In this document: positions 51,901 to 61,230 of the stretch, piece after piece | Layout: every line of letters starts with the position of its first letter | How positions within the stretch are numbered: the first letter of the stretch is position 1 | Origin: Gordionus sp. m RMFG-2023 | Lineage: Eukaryota > Nematomorpha > Gordioida > Chordodea > Parachordodidae | DNA length: 64,000 bases | Reading direction: 5' to 3' | Assembly (NCBI RefSeq): GCF_954871325.1 | Contig: NC_088775.1 | Span: 45,361,561 to 45,425,560 of the forward strand | Translations under genes and position numbers: made by a program | The notes under the pieces: generated by a model | The model's input: only the letters and a program-made list of their open reading frames with translations | Told to the model about the DNA's origin: nothing | Database searches by the model: none

Positions 51901-52094
51901 GAAAAAACAAATATTATTCTATGATTTAAGCATAAAACATTATAAATTAATGATAAAGGCTCTATAAAAATATAATGTTTAATATGCACATTGAATGTAC
52001 ATAATTAGCATATAATTACCGGCAGAACCCCAATTTGGATGCTGAAGGTTGTTGTACCAACCGTCAAGTCTTTGAATAGTATCCTGATCAAAAC
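21556..52094 (-). CDS. Duox: Dual oxidase (Duox), 24 exons recovered, first exon missing
   Basis: Duox is a membrane NADPH oxidase that makes extracellular hydrogen peroxide, used in gut defence and in protein cross-linking such as cuticle tyrosine bonds. Exons (minus strand): 52020-52094, 50732-50893, 49764-49942, 47477-47908, 47154-47311, 46841-47020, 46611-46788, 45013-45194, 44764-44882, 44248-44529, 43795-44100, 43160-43365, 42510-42725, 34033-34282, 33728-33821, 33419-33625, 33199-33365, 32820-33133, 32023-32368, 31652-31881, 31172-31336, 24748-24903, 24523-24651, 21556-21683. All introns are GT-AG and every phase agrees, giving about 1,620 residues; typical Duox proteins are about 1,500. 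The first recovered exon begins in mid-codon inside the peroxidase domain, so the start and signal peptide lie upstream and were not found. No stop interrupts it, so I take it to be functional. Confidence 0.95.
21932..22629. mobile_element. TIR element in Duox intron 23
   Basis: The left end TTGCCGGTGTAACGTGATA is mirrored at the right end by TATCACGCTACACCGGCAA; TTAACTCCCTT near the left and AGGGGAGTTAA near the right extend the inverted similarity. The middle holds about five diverged tandem copies of a block like TAGTAATACTGACAT..AATGTTAAAAGTTT with a spacing of about 50 bp. No coding capacity and no clear target duplication. A related piece of flanking sequence (CCGGCAAAATCCAATTTATC) occurs near 25070 in intron 21. 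Confidence 0.65.
22970..23960. repeat. GTTACGGTTAC-type repeat fragments in Duox intron 23
   Basis: Two segments (AACTAAAAAAGTTAACGGTTAC near 22990 and GTTACTCAAAAAAATATAACGGTTAC near 23905, each quoted only in part) resemble the GTTAC-rich subterminal region of the element at 5659-7890. They may be fragments of that family. The 72-codon minus-strand frame at 23672-23890 between them has no recognisable domain. Confidence 0.3.
28130..28535. repeat. 16-bp minisatellite, left arm of the foldback
   Basis: Tandem units of GGTAGTCATCACAATA with variants (TCTCAATA, ATCAATAGATAAGGTAG) form roughly two dozen copies, mixed with longer composite units. It is the inverted counterpart of the array at 29095-29470 but is more heterogeneous. 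Confidence 0.9.
29095..29470. repeat. 16-bp minisatellite, right arm of the foldback
   Basis: About seventeen nearly perfect consecutive copies of GATGACTACCTATTGT, followed by degenerate units (GATGACTGCTTAATCTAT and similar). It is far more homogeneous than the left-arm array, which points to recent unequal exchange or conversion on this side only. Confidence 0.92.
31172..33365 (-). CDS. Duox: Duox exons 17-21: haem-binding membrane core and FAD domain
   Basis: Exon 17 carries YIEENRQNIFYLIIFYAIVT, a membrane helix. Exon 18 has EHTDLRRVMGAG and the haem helix FHKLCAYTGIIFVVIHCAGH, with two histidines 14 apart. Exon 19 has FWAFQTITGITGIILTI and the second haem helix THKLFVPFFVLNIFHGAARL, with histidines 13 apart, as in NOX2. 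Exon 20 has SGQWVQISIP and the FAD motif HAFTLTSAPHE; the family form is HPFTLTSAP. Exon 21 has DGPYGDG and the NADPH motif IGGGIGVTPYASILKDL. Together these carry electrons from NADPH through FAD and two haems to oxygen. Intron 20 (31337-31651) holds a MITE. Confidence 0.95.
31417..31634. mobile_element. MITE copy 2, inside Duox intron 20
   Basis: Same family as 11655-11862, with ends TTTTTAAACGGTTCAATTTG and CAAATCGAGCTGTTTAACAAC. It fills most of the 315-bp intron between exons 20 and 21, and its edge lies only about 17 bp from the exon 20 donor site at 31651. Confidence 0.85.
33419..34282 (-). CDS. Duox: Duox exons 14-16: EF-hand-like domain with degenerate loops
   Basis: Exon 14 reads LNKYEFADALGMKPTSMFVE followed by RMFAVIDKRHTGNICFQDF; exon 15 reads DQKLRIMFDMFDIHQKGELS followed by RSQFFSLLK. 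These are the two EF-hands of Duox, which normally bind calcium and switch the oxidase on. The loops are unusual. EF1 (34064-34099) is DKRHTGNICFQD, with R at position 3 and T at position 5. EF2 (33745-33780) is DIHQKGELSRSQ, with H, K and Q at positions 3, 5 and 12, where acidic or amide calcium ligands are expected. Exon 16 is the third, normally degenerate, helix-loop-helix (MMAQTGFENKDVLKCQDFVH). Exon structure and frame are clean, so the loss of ligands is not explained by pseudogene decay. Confidence 0.93.
35293..39265 (+). mobile_element. Tc1/IS630-like transposon with array-built arms, nested in the hAT
   Basis: Ends CAGGGTTTCCCATTC and GAATGGGAAACCCTG are exact inverted repeats, bordered by TA on both sides, as expected for Tc1/mariner insertion. 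Each arm is about 1.1 kb. The outer part is an array of about 21-bp units of the form CAAAAAAGGAAAAGTGTCAAT; the inner part has G- or C-runs with ATGGGTATGACTTGGTCTGG blocks. A further copy of the outer arm lies inside at about 37480-37999, ending GGGAAACCTTG, so a second partial copy or an internal rearrangement is present. The long lysine- or phenylalanine-rich open frames at both arms are by-products of the array. Confidence 0.85.
36394..37356 (+). pseudogene. Tc1/IS630-like (DDE) transposase, frameshifted
   Basis: The N-terminal part is a paired helix-turn-helix region (ASCFKVSYKTVTNIKYSHLK, KNTVSRLLSGFRYSFKRVSL). The catalytic core has the first aspartate in FIFIDESGFSISIRQLYGYS. After the stop at 37035 the frame shifts by one and continues with MDNVPFHHNHSIRESIEGKG, which holds the second aspartate, then TLKYLPSYSTLLRM. 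The expected NPIEE-like motif with the third acidic residue is not visible, and stops follow. It is therefore inactive. The enzyme would have cut and joined the TIR ends of the surrounding element. The start at 36394 is simply the first ATG and overlaps the arm repeat, so it may not be the true start. Confidence 0.8.
39700..41498 (+). pseudogene. hAT transposase, broken
   Basis: The order is typical: the tail of a BED zinc finger (NLERHIQRHH near 39765), a central part near 40141-40743 with TTDNAFNIVKL and RCASHTFHLAINDCIK, and the hAT C-terminal dimerisation domain near 41300-41490 with LALIALAVPATQVSVERAFS. The reading frame changes near 39990 and again around 40740-41100, and several stops intervene, so no functional protein is made. 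Together with the terminal repeats and 8-bp duplication it identifies the enclosing element as hAT. The nested Tc1-like element lies upstream of the finger. Confidence 0.85.
41993..42187. mobile_element. MITE copy 3, Duox intron 13
   Basis: It shares with the other copies TTAAACAGCTCGATTT at the left, GGTTTGGACATTTATTAACA in the middle and GTTAGCCC..TTTAACAATACT at the right. It is the most diverged of the four. Confidence 0.75.
42510..44882 (-). CDS. Duox: Duox exons 9-13: TM1 and PH-like intracellular region
   Basis: Exon 9 reads IFTKEEIAFIKSIRLSDIIL, and QKDVFHWVQ precedes a cysteine-containing extracellular stalk. Exon 10 carries the first membrane segment (CYIIICVLLSLSPFLCGLAA), followed by basic residues DRKKR. 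Exon 11 (43795-44100) is an asparagine/serine-rich, probably disordered loop of about 100 residues with a basophilic phosphorylation-like site PKRRSSE. Exons 12-13 contain YEWLNDNHRRKIAVDLSDEE, KSFDKYDLLLEF and AQTKEKKQQQLDFFFRKAYA. They match the pleckstrin-like region that precedes the EF-hands in Duox. Exon 11 is poorly conserved in the family, so its splice sites rest on phase agreement only. Confidence 0.88.
45013..52094 (-). CDS. Duox: Duox exons 1-8: peroxidase-like ectodomain
   Basis: The domain runs from DGWYNNLQHPNWGSAD through LTRLSPPAYADGVYQIPGED, AYDKNTGSSPNSPREQ-like sequence (here AEYDKNTG..), VTSWIEGSFIYST and LGDPRVNENPPLLAF to RWVIATLQNIIVYEYIP and FRYGHSLIP. FRYGH holds the expected proximal haem histidine, and the arginine of SRRW is present. 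As in other Duox proteins, the distal histidine of true peroxidases is absent (FFGQLVAYEI instead of FGQFIDHD). It ends with NIMRGRDNGLADYNTIRDSL, DVYPGGLLE and RIRDSDRFWFEN. Exon 4 has an insertion of about 25 basic residues (near SKTNIFRYIQNKPCKIIFKK) before LGDPRV that I do not recall from other Duox sequences. In Duox this domain faces outside the cell or into a lumen. Confidence 0.94.
48034..49108. mobile_element. Non-autonomous hAT element, Duox intron 3
   Basis: The left end CAGTGGCATAGCAGGATTTT and the right end, inverted, CAGTGGTGTAGACAAGGGTG form the TIRs. The same 8 bp, AGGCTTAT, lies on both sides (48026-48033 and 49109-49116), an exact target duplication. Inside there is A+T-rich sequence with related segments near 48150-48320 and 48590-48800, and no transposase; the 62-codon plus frame at 48340-48528 has no recognisable domain. 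The perfect duplication suggests a fairly young insertion. It accounts for most of intron 3. Confidence 0.9.
50985..51150. mobile_element. GGCCCGGCCCG MITE fragment, Duox intron 1
   Basis: The sequence AATGGCGATTT..GGGCCCAGCCCGGATCGGGTATA..GGCCCGGCCCGTGCAGGTTTCTG is clearly related to the element at 59409-59682. The right end is present and the left end appears lost. Confidence 0.6.
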
Positions 52095-53892
52095 CTTGAA
52101 TTAAATTAATCGATTTTATTATTATTGTATTGAGTAGTATAATGGAATGATATATATTATGTTGTCATTTTCAATCAATTTAATTATTTTAAAATAAACA
52201 CTGACATTTTATTTTATAATTAATCAATTTCACAATAAAAAATATATTAAAAATCGCTCATTCTATAAAAATGGAATTGGGAATACTAGTTCCCCCAAAA
52301 CACCAATAATTGTATTTTAAAATAGTATAATTTGAATTTTTTGTTTTAAAAAATATAATTTCCTAGGTTCTAATGTAAGGGTTAATATTTTCCCGCCTTT
52401 TTTATTTAAATGCAAAGCTCCACTTGAGATATTTATTTTCAATTTTAAAGCCTTTATTCCTAAATAAAACATCTTTATGACTTTAAAACTAATATAAATG
52501 GATTCCGGTAACTCATTCTTAAAATACGGTCAGCCTTCAAATACAAAGGATAATCTAACATTTAGAATATAATGGATCAAATGAATTAAATTATATTGTA
52601 ATATAAATGAGATAAAAGATGATAAAAAAAAATTTAACAACTTAGATATGAATTTATCGCCCGGGCTCATTGATAAAATGGTATTTAGGATTAAGAAAAA
52701 TGTAACAATTTAAAATTATTCCATCTTTATTAACAATATAATATATTGTGTTTAAAATATTATTTTATTTTCGGCAAACCATTGTATATAAAGAGATATA
52801 TAAAATCTTTTTAAAATTTATTTTAGCAAATTTAAGTGAATTTAAAATTTTTATAATCAAAGAAATATTTATGTACATAATATCAATTTCATAATTATAG
52901 CCCGGATTCGACCTTGTTAGGTCTCATAAGTATAAAAGTATTGCACAACCACTCCTGATATCACAGTATCTAATATACAGTTTTTTAATTGAATAAATTT
53001 TAATTAATATATAATGTTAGACCTATTATACTTATTTTGGGGTTAAATTATAGGGATATTAAATTATTTTTTTAAGATAAAGCGTTAGTTTGACGAATAA
53101 AAAAAAATAGACATACTAATTACCACACATTTTTCAATTTTTTTAAATATAACGTGATATATGAAGGCATGCGATTAAAGCATGGCCTTTAACCATAACA
53201 ACTTCAAAAAACAATACCTACTTATACCGGAGATACAAACAAAGTATTTCTTGTCTTGATAAGAATACATATCCCCCCCCTTCCCCATATTAGATGTACT
53301 CTATTGAATATTATGAAATCGAGCAGCAAATGTCACATCGACCCGAGGTACTTTGATGTCACAATAACCGATGAATCAACAGCCATAAAAGATAATGAGA
53401 GTTTCCCCTAAATTTCTAAAACATAAACAATGTGTAACTTTTTTTTAGTGACATAGTGTCCTTTTCAAAGTGACCTTTTTCAAAAACATAGCTTTCTTTT
53501 ATCGACGAAAGAGCATCGAAAAATGATGTGCTTTAAAAAAGGTACCATATGACTAAAAGAACTATATAAATATTTGTTATAAATAAGAGTAAAAAGAATG
53601 TAACTCGGAAGCGATGAATATCGCCAAAAATATGCCATTAGGCCTTGTATTGTAATGAATAAAGCCTTTTTACTGACGACCTCTATTATTGTCTAAATAA
53701 AATAAACCTGCTTGCCTCTAGTGCTTTTGGGTAAAAATCTTGATCCCACCCATTTTAAAGAAATTGTATCCTAATATAATATAATTGATTGGATTCTCTA
53801 TGATTATTTTATTCTAATATATTTTTTTGCTTAATTCAAACTTACAAATTTTGCAAGAATTTTTTACACAAGCAATTATATAATAAATAATA
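52095..53892. other. Region upstream of the first recovered Duox exon
   Basis: The Duox start codon, signal peptide and promoter should lie here or beyond the pogo transposon, but no exon could be supported. A minus-strand frame near 53650-53590 starting MAYFWRYSSLPSYILFT is hydrophobic enough to be noted but has no supporting splice phase. Otherwise A+T-rich, with a C-run near 53272-53280. Confidence 0.4.
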
Positions 53893-56191
53893 GGGGAGAC
53901 CGGGGTAAAGCGATTGACGGGGTAACAATGTTAACGCGAATAACTTTTTAACCATTGAGTATAAAGACCTTAAATTTGGTGTGAAGATGTATTTTTATAT
54001 CTAATTTCTTACCTATGTTCATCTTTTAAAAAACTTACCTGGTTTTATATATTTTGTCAAAAAACTGTTTTTTATCCAAAAAATATAAAAATCAATCTCT
54101 AGTATATTTTGCTTTTAGTAAAATTTACATATCCTCAGGATTCAAAATTTGGCACACATGTTCCTTAATGTATTAACTATAAAATAAAATTTATCTGACA
54201 TCTTTAGCTATATTAGAAGTCACGCAATAACGATATATATAATATATGTCACCTAGGGGTAAAGCTGTTATGGGTAAAACGGTTAAAATATAAAATTATT
54301 CACATTAAATTTTTCATTCATTCATTTATTATAATCAAATAAATATTGATATTTAATATTAAAGTTACCAATTGAGCATTATTAAAATTATGAAATTAAT
54401 TCAATTTATTTAATTAATTATATATCATTTTAACTCTATGGAATTGGTATTGTTAATTATTAAAATGAAATTGTTTTATTTTATAAATAAACAAGATAAG
54501 AGGATTTGCATATCAGCTTGCTAAAGAATATGACAAATCTTTCCCAGAAAGCTGGACAACTAATGGTATGGCTGGAGGGGACTGGTTTATGGGGTTTAGA
54601 AAACGACATTCCCAACTTTCGATTCGTACCCCTGAAGCTACTAGTCTAGCAAGAGCATATGGCTTCAATCCCACAAATGTCAATAAATTTTTTGAAAATT
54701 TAATTAAGCTATATAATTCTTATAACTTTGAACCACATAATATATGGAATGCAGATGAAAGTGGTTTCACCACCGTTCAAACTCCTGCAAAAATTATAGC
54801 ACAGAAGGGTGCCAAACAAGTCGGCTCTATAACGTCAGGAGAAAGAGGAACGTTAGTTACAATATGTTTAGCCATCAATGCTATAGGGCATAGCATTCCA
54901 CCATTTTTTATTTTTCCAAGAAATAGATACAAAGATCACTTTATTCGTGATGGGCCTATTGGATCTAAGGGTGTGGGAAACGCATCGGGTTGGATGCAAG
55001 AGGAGGAATTTTTATCTTTTTTGGAACACTTTAAAAAATATTCTAGTGCATCCAACGAGAAAAATGTCTTATTAAACTTAGATAACCATAGCTCTCATTG
55101 TTCAATTTCCGTTATAAACTATTGTCGCTCCAATGGGATTGTTATTCTAACACTTCCACCACATTGCTCGCATAAACTCCAACCATTAGACAAAGCAGTT
55201 TATGGGCCATTGAAAAAGTTTTATAATGGAGCTATTGACACATGGATGAGAAATCATGTGGGCAACAATTTCAGATTTATGATATTCCAGGAGTGTTAAA
55301 AAATGAAATACCAAGGGCAGTGACACCAAATAATATATTAAATGGGTTGTTAGCATGTGGCATATTTCCTTTAAACCCAAATATATTTACAGAACAAGAT
55401 TATATCTGCTGTAATAATTCAAATGCTAGCTCAAATATTGAATTTGAAAATAATGATGAAAATATTACAGTGACTCAAAATCTTACAGTGACTCAAAATA
55501 ACGATAGTGATTTATCTATATTATTGAAGAAAATGTTCCAGATGATATTGATGAACCTTATCATGATATGTTACCATCATGCTCAAAAAATTATAATAAA
55601 GTATTCAATCCTTCATCTATAATACCTATTCCAAAATTATTCAATATTTCATCGGATAAAATATCTAAAAAAAAGAATTCAGAAATATTAACATCTACAC
55701 ATTATAAAAAAAAATTATTAATTCAGAGAAAAAAAAAGATATCAAAAAATAATTGTTTATGTGTTATTTGTAATAAAAACTATAAAAATAGTCGCGAGGG
55801 CGATGAATGGCTAAAATGTACAATGTGCCTTGAATGGGCACATTCTAAATGTGCTAATTATGATAATTATTTTACATGTCCTTATTGTATCGATTAGTTT
55901 TTAAATAAAAATCATAAATAAATCTTAAATTTGTAATATTTGTTAAATAAAACAATAAATATGTGTCAAATATTATTTTAACCATACCCTAGTGCTTATC
56001 CATTTTACCCTATGAGTAGTTTTACATAACTCATAGCTATTAAAATATTATAGATAGAGGGCTACACTTTTTTTTATCTTGTAGAAGAGGGATGGGGCTA
56101 CACATTGATCTATAATTTGTTGTGTTTGACTCTTGTTTAAAATTTTTATGGTAAATATGCAAAATGCCTATCGTTTTACCCCGGTCTCCCC
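53893..56191 (+). mobile_element. pogo/Tigger-type transposon with exact TA-flanked ends
   Basis: The left end GGGGAGACCGGGGTAAAGCG and the right end, inverted, GGGGAGACCGGGGTAAAACG differ at one base in twenty, and TA lies on both sides, the target used by Tc1/mariner/pogo elements. Subterminal copies of the GGGGTAAA motif occur near 54253-54280 and 55985-56010. The 2.3-kb length fits a complete element. It encodes a DDD transposase with a C-terminal PHD finger. It is the best preserved transposon in the window. Confidence 0.93.
54490..55897 (+). pseudogene. pogo-type DDD transposase with C-terminal PHD finger
   Basis: From an AG at about 54492 the frame reads GFAYQLAKEYDKSFPESWTT, the end of a CENP-B-like DNA-binding domain, then SIRTPEATSLARAYGFN. 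The catalytic residues are visible: WNADESGFTT, LLNLDNHSSHCS and HKLQPLDKAVYGPLKKFYNG. The frame shifts near 55270, after which YDIPG..AVTPNNILNGLLACGIFPLN continues, and again near 55520. The last part carries a C4HC3 PHD finger: CVICNK, WLKCTMCLEWAHSKC and CPYC, ending in a stop at 55897. The first helix-turn-helix part is not visible; it may be deleted or in an upstream exon. With two frame changes the copy is probably inactive, though the changes look recent. PHD fingers bind histone tails, so this one may have guided the element to chromatin. Confidence 0.87.
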
Positions 56192-59100
56192 TACATATAT
56201 TCCAGCCCTGTCCATTTCGCTAGGAAAATAACTCAAGTAAACGTCTGCCCACCAATAGTTCAAAAAAGGTTTACCCCACCCATTCAATGTTTAAAATTTT
56301 TAAGCTCTCCTAATTCTTCCTCGGTTAAAACCTAGCCTGTTGCATACCTGTAAACATGATACGTAGAAAAAGAAAATTATAAGTGATTGGATACTATTTC
56401 GAAAGTATTTATCTTATAAAAAAGATTCTACTAGAATTAGACTAGAGGGTGTTTTCGTGATTTAACTATTTTAAAAAAGGATAAGATTTCTTGACTATTT
56501 TTGATATATAAAAGGAACCATTACGAAGCTATAAATTTTCACTGGGGGAGGGCACTGGGAGATTCTTCTTTACAACGTGTTGTATTTCGTCTAAACTTTA
56601 AATTCTCAAGATTAATAGTTTAATTTAATATCATTAATTTTTGGATGCATTAGGCAATATTGAGTAAATAAAAACCTTACCATATTTAGATATGAATAGA
56701 ATAGATATGTATTATGTTTAATATTAGTTATTTTAAGTAAAATTTAATTCAAATCTCAAACTAACTCCCGAAACACAAAAATTTCATGATTTTATTTCCT
56801 AAGGATTAAATATATATGAAAATTATTTTTTTAATTCACTAAATAATTTTATTAATTAAAATGATATTAAATTAATAATTTTATATAGTATTATAAATTT
56901 TTGATTGCATATGTTATATTTTAACACCACATAATATTATATATTTTAAAACTAATTTATCATATGAACTAGCCAAGGTGTTGAATAGACCATATTTTCC
57001 AACCCACCTCATTAGATTTAAAGCTTTTTATTTTGCATAATTTTTAAGTAAAAATTAACAGTATAGGTATTCAATTTTTTTTCTATCTTGCGTAGCACGC
57101 CAAATTGGGAGGTAAGATTTCATTTTTTATATTATATATCAATATAATAAAATTCTAAAAAATTATATGGAGTTAAGATGATGGACATTTTTTGGTCGTT
57201 TTTTAAAGAATTTACCATAGAAAAACATTAAAAATTTGTCACGTTTAGAAATTCAATTTAAATTAAATCTACATCAATGAGCAAAAAAAACATCAACACC
57301 TTCAAATACCCTATCTTACCTCCTAAAGGGGTGAATATTTTTTTTAAATAATTTTTTTAAAAAATCTTTCTATGTATAAGTATTTTTAGTCAGAATATTT
57401 AAAAAATATTTATATATTATATTCAAATGTGAATAAATTAACAAAAATATTTTCGAATAATGAATATATAGGGGGCACATTGAAAACAGGGAAATTTTAG
57501 TCCACTCCAACTATTATATAAGCTATTAATTTATAGGACTTGAAATTTAAGCCATACTTAGAAAAATTTAAAAATTACTTATAATATTTTAATTTTTACG
57601 TAAGAAAATGTATTTTAGAATACCAATAGTAAGAAAATATAATTTCAAACTTAAACATTTAGATTTATAAATGACGCTTTTAAAATTTCAATAAATAAAT
57701 TCTAAAAAGGTTTAACTCCTATTTTTTAATATGATAATTTTTCAGAATCATAATTCATGAAATAATATGATTCTGAATGATATTTATAATATTAGTGGGT
57801 TACATGGTTATTTATAGATAGGTCCTTTTAAATATTCCATATTTATTTTTTAAATTAAAACAAATGCAAATAATTTTCAATGAATATTTAATTTAAAATA
57901 TTAATTTTTAATATAATACACTTTAAATATTTTAATCTTATTTTTACAAAAATTCCTAAAATCTCCAAATTCAATTTAATATATTTAATAATTGCGTATT
58001 ATATCATCAACAAATTAATATACTTCAAAGCCTCAATATTACGGCAATATTAAAAAAAAAATTAATTTTATATTTAGACCTCACTTTTAAGCATGGACCA
58101 ACTGTATGGCAAGGTTGAGCCAAATAATTTTTTTAAAAAAATATAATATTTTATATATTAACTATTTCAATAGCCCATACTTTACGGATTCGGAAGATGT
58201 TTTATTTATAAGTCTATTATTATTGAATTTATACAGTTAAAAGAAAAGAGTCTCAACCATTCCTGGTCTTCCCTACTTAAACTAAAATTTTCATGAGATC
58301 GAAAAAGAATTATTGCATAATAATACATATTGATGTCTACTCGTAGATTTGCTCTCATTTTTAAATTGATAAAGCCTCCTTCCTTTAATTTTCTAATTCT
58401 TTAAAATAATCTCAGAAATATTTTCTTCAATTTGAAAAAGTGTGCGAAAAATTTCTAAAAATTTACGAACAATCGTGTGATAAATTATAAAAAAAAATTA
58501 AAAAGGAACCTTTCCCAGAGACGATATGATTCGTATGGGATCGGCATTTGACTTTTTATATTTTCAATTGTAGCGGAATTAGTATTAGTGTTACCTTACT
58601 AAATAATTGTTCAACCTTAGAGTTTGTGGAAAAAAAATTAGCTATTATAATCGTTTTCAATTTCACCGTAACCCATCCATCGTATTTTGGTATCAGTCTA
58701 TTTGACTAGTTTTTATGCTATCACTACGAAATTATAAGAGTATCAAAGCTACAGCAGAGAAATCAAGTCTCATATTTTGAAAGATGATACAAAAGTTGAT
58801 TTTTTTATAATGATGATAGTAATTTTTTTAGATCGTTTATTTAATTATTTTATTATAATTGATTCAGTACTTCTATATTCTTCATTCTATCTTGAATCTT
58901 AATTAATTTTAGTAATGTTGTTTTTATTAATCGGCTCAAATAAAGTGTTTAACAACCTAAATTTTATTAATTTTAGTATTTTATTAATAATTTTTTTTAT
59001 TTATACTGTTTACGAATGGATTTAAGATATTAAAACATAATTAAAGCATTATACTTATTGGTATAAGCATGAATTAATGCTTTCAAAGGTTTATCAAATT

Positions 59101-59408
59101 TCATGCTAAAGACTTACCTTATAATATGAATAGATTTTTATAATTTTGAAAATATAAATGGATTCAAAATATAATGAGAGTAAACTATTTTACCTCAATA
59201 TCTATTAAATAAAGCGAAAAGAAAATATCTATAAAGAATCATAAGATTCAAAAGTATCTTAACGGTGGAAAAGAAAACGTAATGCATATTAATATTTGAA
59301 TAGCAATTTAAAAGTCGATATTTAAGACTCAGAGGCGCATTATTTTTATTTAGCTTATAACTGGTTTTTGTTTATTGACGGGAAAATCGATAAATTAATA
59401 ATAATAAC
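56192..59408. other. Intergenic A+T-rich region, no gene recognised
   Basis: Only short open frames. A minus-strand piece near 56325-56270 reads VLTEEELGELKNFKH and then a stop, following an AG; it could be a terminal exon of an unknown gene but stands alone. Nothing else resembling genes, RNA or element ends was seen. Confidence 0.35.
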
Positions 59409-59682
59409 CAGAGACCAGCAGAGGTACCATTTGTACAACCCGGCCTGACCTGGATTCTTTTTAAAAAAATTTTAGGCCCGGCCCGAATTTTTTACAAATA
59501 TAATTTATTTATTTTAATTTTTATAGCTAATAATGGCGATTTCAAATATTTGGTTTAAAATATACGGCTCGGCCCGGATATTTTTTTAAAAAAATTTCAG
59601 GCCCGGTCCGGGTATATTTAAAAAATTAAAATCCCGGGCCTTGTACCCGGGCCGGGCTTAGGGCCGGGCCTGCAGGTCTCTG
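59409..59682. mobile_element. hAT-like MITE rich in GGCCCGG motifs
   Basis: The ends CAGAGACC and GGTCTCTG are inverted repeats. The interior has many copies of GGCCCGGCCCG-type motifs in both orientations. The 8-bp flanks (ATAATAAC and ATACATAC) agree only partly, so the hAT assignment rests mainly on the ends. Related fragments occur at 50985-51150 and near 49430-49560. Confidence 0.6.
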
Positions 59683-60429
59683 ATACATACTTCTATAATT
59701 TTTCTTAAATTATAACGTTAATCTTAGCAATTATTCGCATTTTCCAAATGCTTGGTTCACTTCACCCTTAAAGCGCGGCATCATAGTTTTCAGTTTGTTT
59801 ATAAGGTTTTTTGTGGTAATTAGTAAGCCCGAGTCAGGCATTAATATTAGCGCAAATCATATATTTAGTTCTGCTATAGTGTCTATCCAGATGCCAATCT
59901 TGGTAATTTTTTTAAATTTTACTAATAACTTTTTTCTTTACACTGTCCAACAAACAGATTAAAATAATATATAATTGAGCACTAAACATTGATAAAAATT
60001 GTAAATTTTCAATAAAGGAAATGGTAGAATCAATCAAAAATAGTAGCAAAATTAAATGTAGAATCTTAAATTTTTTTTTTCAATATGAACTTCTTTATTA
60101 TAATCTATCAAATAAAATTATATGAAAATTAACATATCAAATATAAAATAAAATAAAAACCTTATTCTATAAAAACGGAGGTGGGACTACAAGTTCCCAA
60201 AAAAAATGATAATTATATTTTAAAATAGTAATTTGAAGATTTTGTTTAAAAAATAATATTCATTAGGTTCTGATGTAAGGGCTCTTATCTTGTCGCCTAT
60301 ATTTTTTAAAATTTTAAAGTCCGCTTGACATATGTTCAAGAGATAGCGATTGGTATAAAAATATAATTTGTTAATTTTGAATATTTAATTGTTTTTTATT
60401 CTCTGCTATATCAAATGGATTAGAATTTA

Positions 60430-61230
60430 AATTTTTGGAAAATATACGCATCTGAAGTCCCAAATTAAGGATTTCCCTAAAGACCAAGGTACGGAAGTTA
60501 AGCCATCTGGTCTTAAGCCATCATCTAATGATAAATTAGTAGGCTCCAGGATGTTTGGTGTTTGGGTCTGGTAAGAGAACGGCTAATATTTAAATTAATT
60601 GCTGCATGCCTTGCATGTCTCCTTGACTATATATACATTTTAGACCATGTCTCCCTTTGGAGTCAACTAATATTTTACATTTCATTCATGTATGTGGCTG
60701 GAATATGTTACATCCAAGTCGATGGCCTATGACAACTATTAATTGTTCATCTGATAAGAGGTTACCTAGGTTACGACTTGGTAATGCTTCCAACCATTCA
60801 TAACCACTAGTAGTCAGCATTCTGTAATAGTTGAATATACTCCAAAGGGGGGTTTGATGAGATTATTTTAAAAAATTTTTTAATTAAAGGTTCGAAAATT
60901 GATTGGTGTGTTAATAATATGGGTAAAACAGCTTCAGATGGAGCTACGAATTTAAAGTTATCTTTAGGAGAGATAAAAGAAGATATCATGGCGTTATTCA
61001 TCAAACGCGATGCCTAAAATGAAGAAAGAGATATAAGATTTAATGGATAATGATCTAAACCACCCATTTTTGAGGGTAATTGTGACAAACCCCAATTAAA
61101 ATCTTCCAATTTAATATTTAAAATGTTTTCTAATAAGTTTCTAAAAAATTCATGAACATGATTAATAATTTCATTATTTAACAAAAAGGAAGAAGATCTT
61201 AAAATTTTTAACTAATACATCTCAAATTGG
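60430..61230 (-). pseudogene. LINE-like retrotransposon C-terminal remnant
   Basis: The minus strand, in shifting frames, reads in order FFRNLLENILNIKLEDFNWG and LPSKMGGLDHYPLNLISLSS, like the region after the reverse transcriptase in a group of non-LTR elements (LP...GGLG.R). Then come ISSFISPKDNFKFVAPSEAV, GYEWLEALPSRNLGNLLSDE, LIVVIGHRLGCNIFQPHTC and a zinc-binding-like region. Near 60570-60440 it reads [20 protein letters not shown] followed by [13 protein letters not shown]. The DG.RPDG..T..PW..GK.L.WD pattern is a domain I know from the end of such retroelement proteins. There are many stops and frame changes, and the reverse transcriptase core upstream (61230-61900) is no longer recognisable. 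The clade is not assigned. Confidence 0.6.

Noticed and set aside
53590-53650. Candidate Duox signal-peptide exon (MAYFWRYSSLPSYILFT)
   Set aside because: Hydrophobic, but without a fitting donor phase or conservation to support joining it to the exon at 52094.
56270-56330. Possible terminal exon VLTEEELGELKNFKH
   Set aside because: A single 15-codon piece after an AG, with no partner exons found on either side.
60480-60530. Possible 5S rRNA-like motif (GAAGTTAAGCC)
   Set aside because: Only about ten bases match the 5S internal promoter, and the segment is explained by the LINE-like minus-strand coding remnant.
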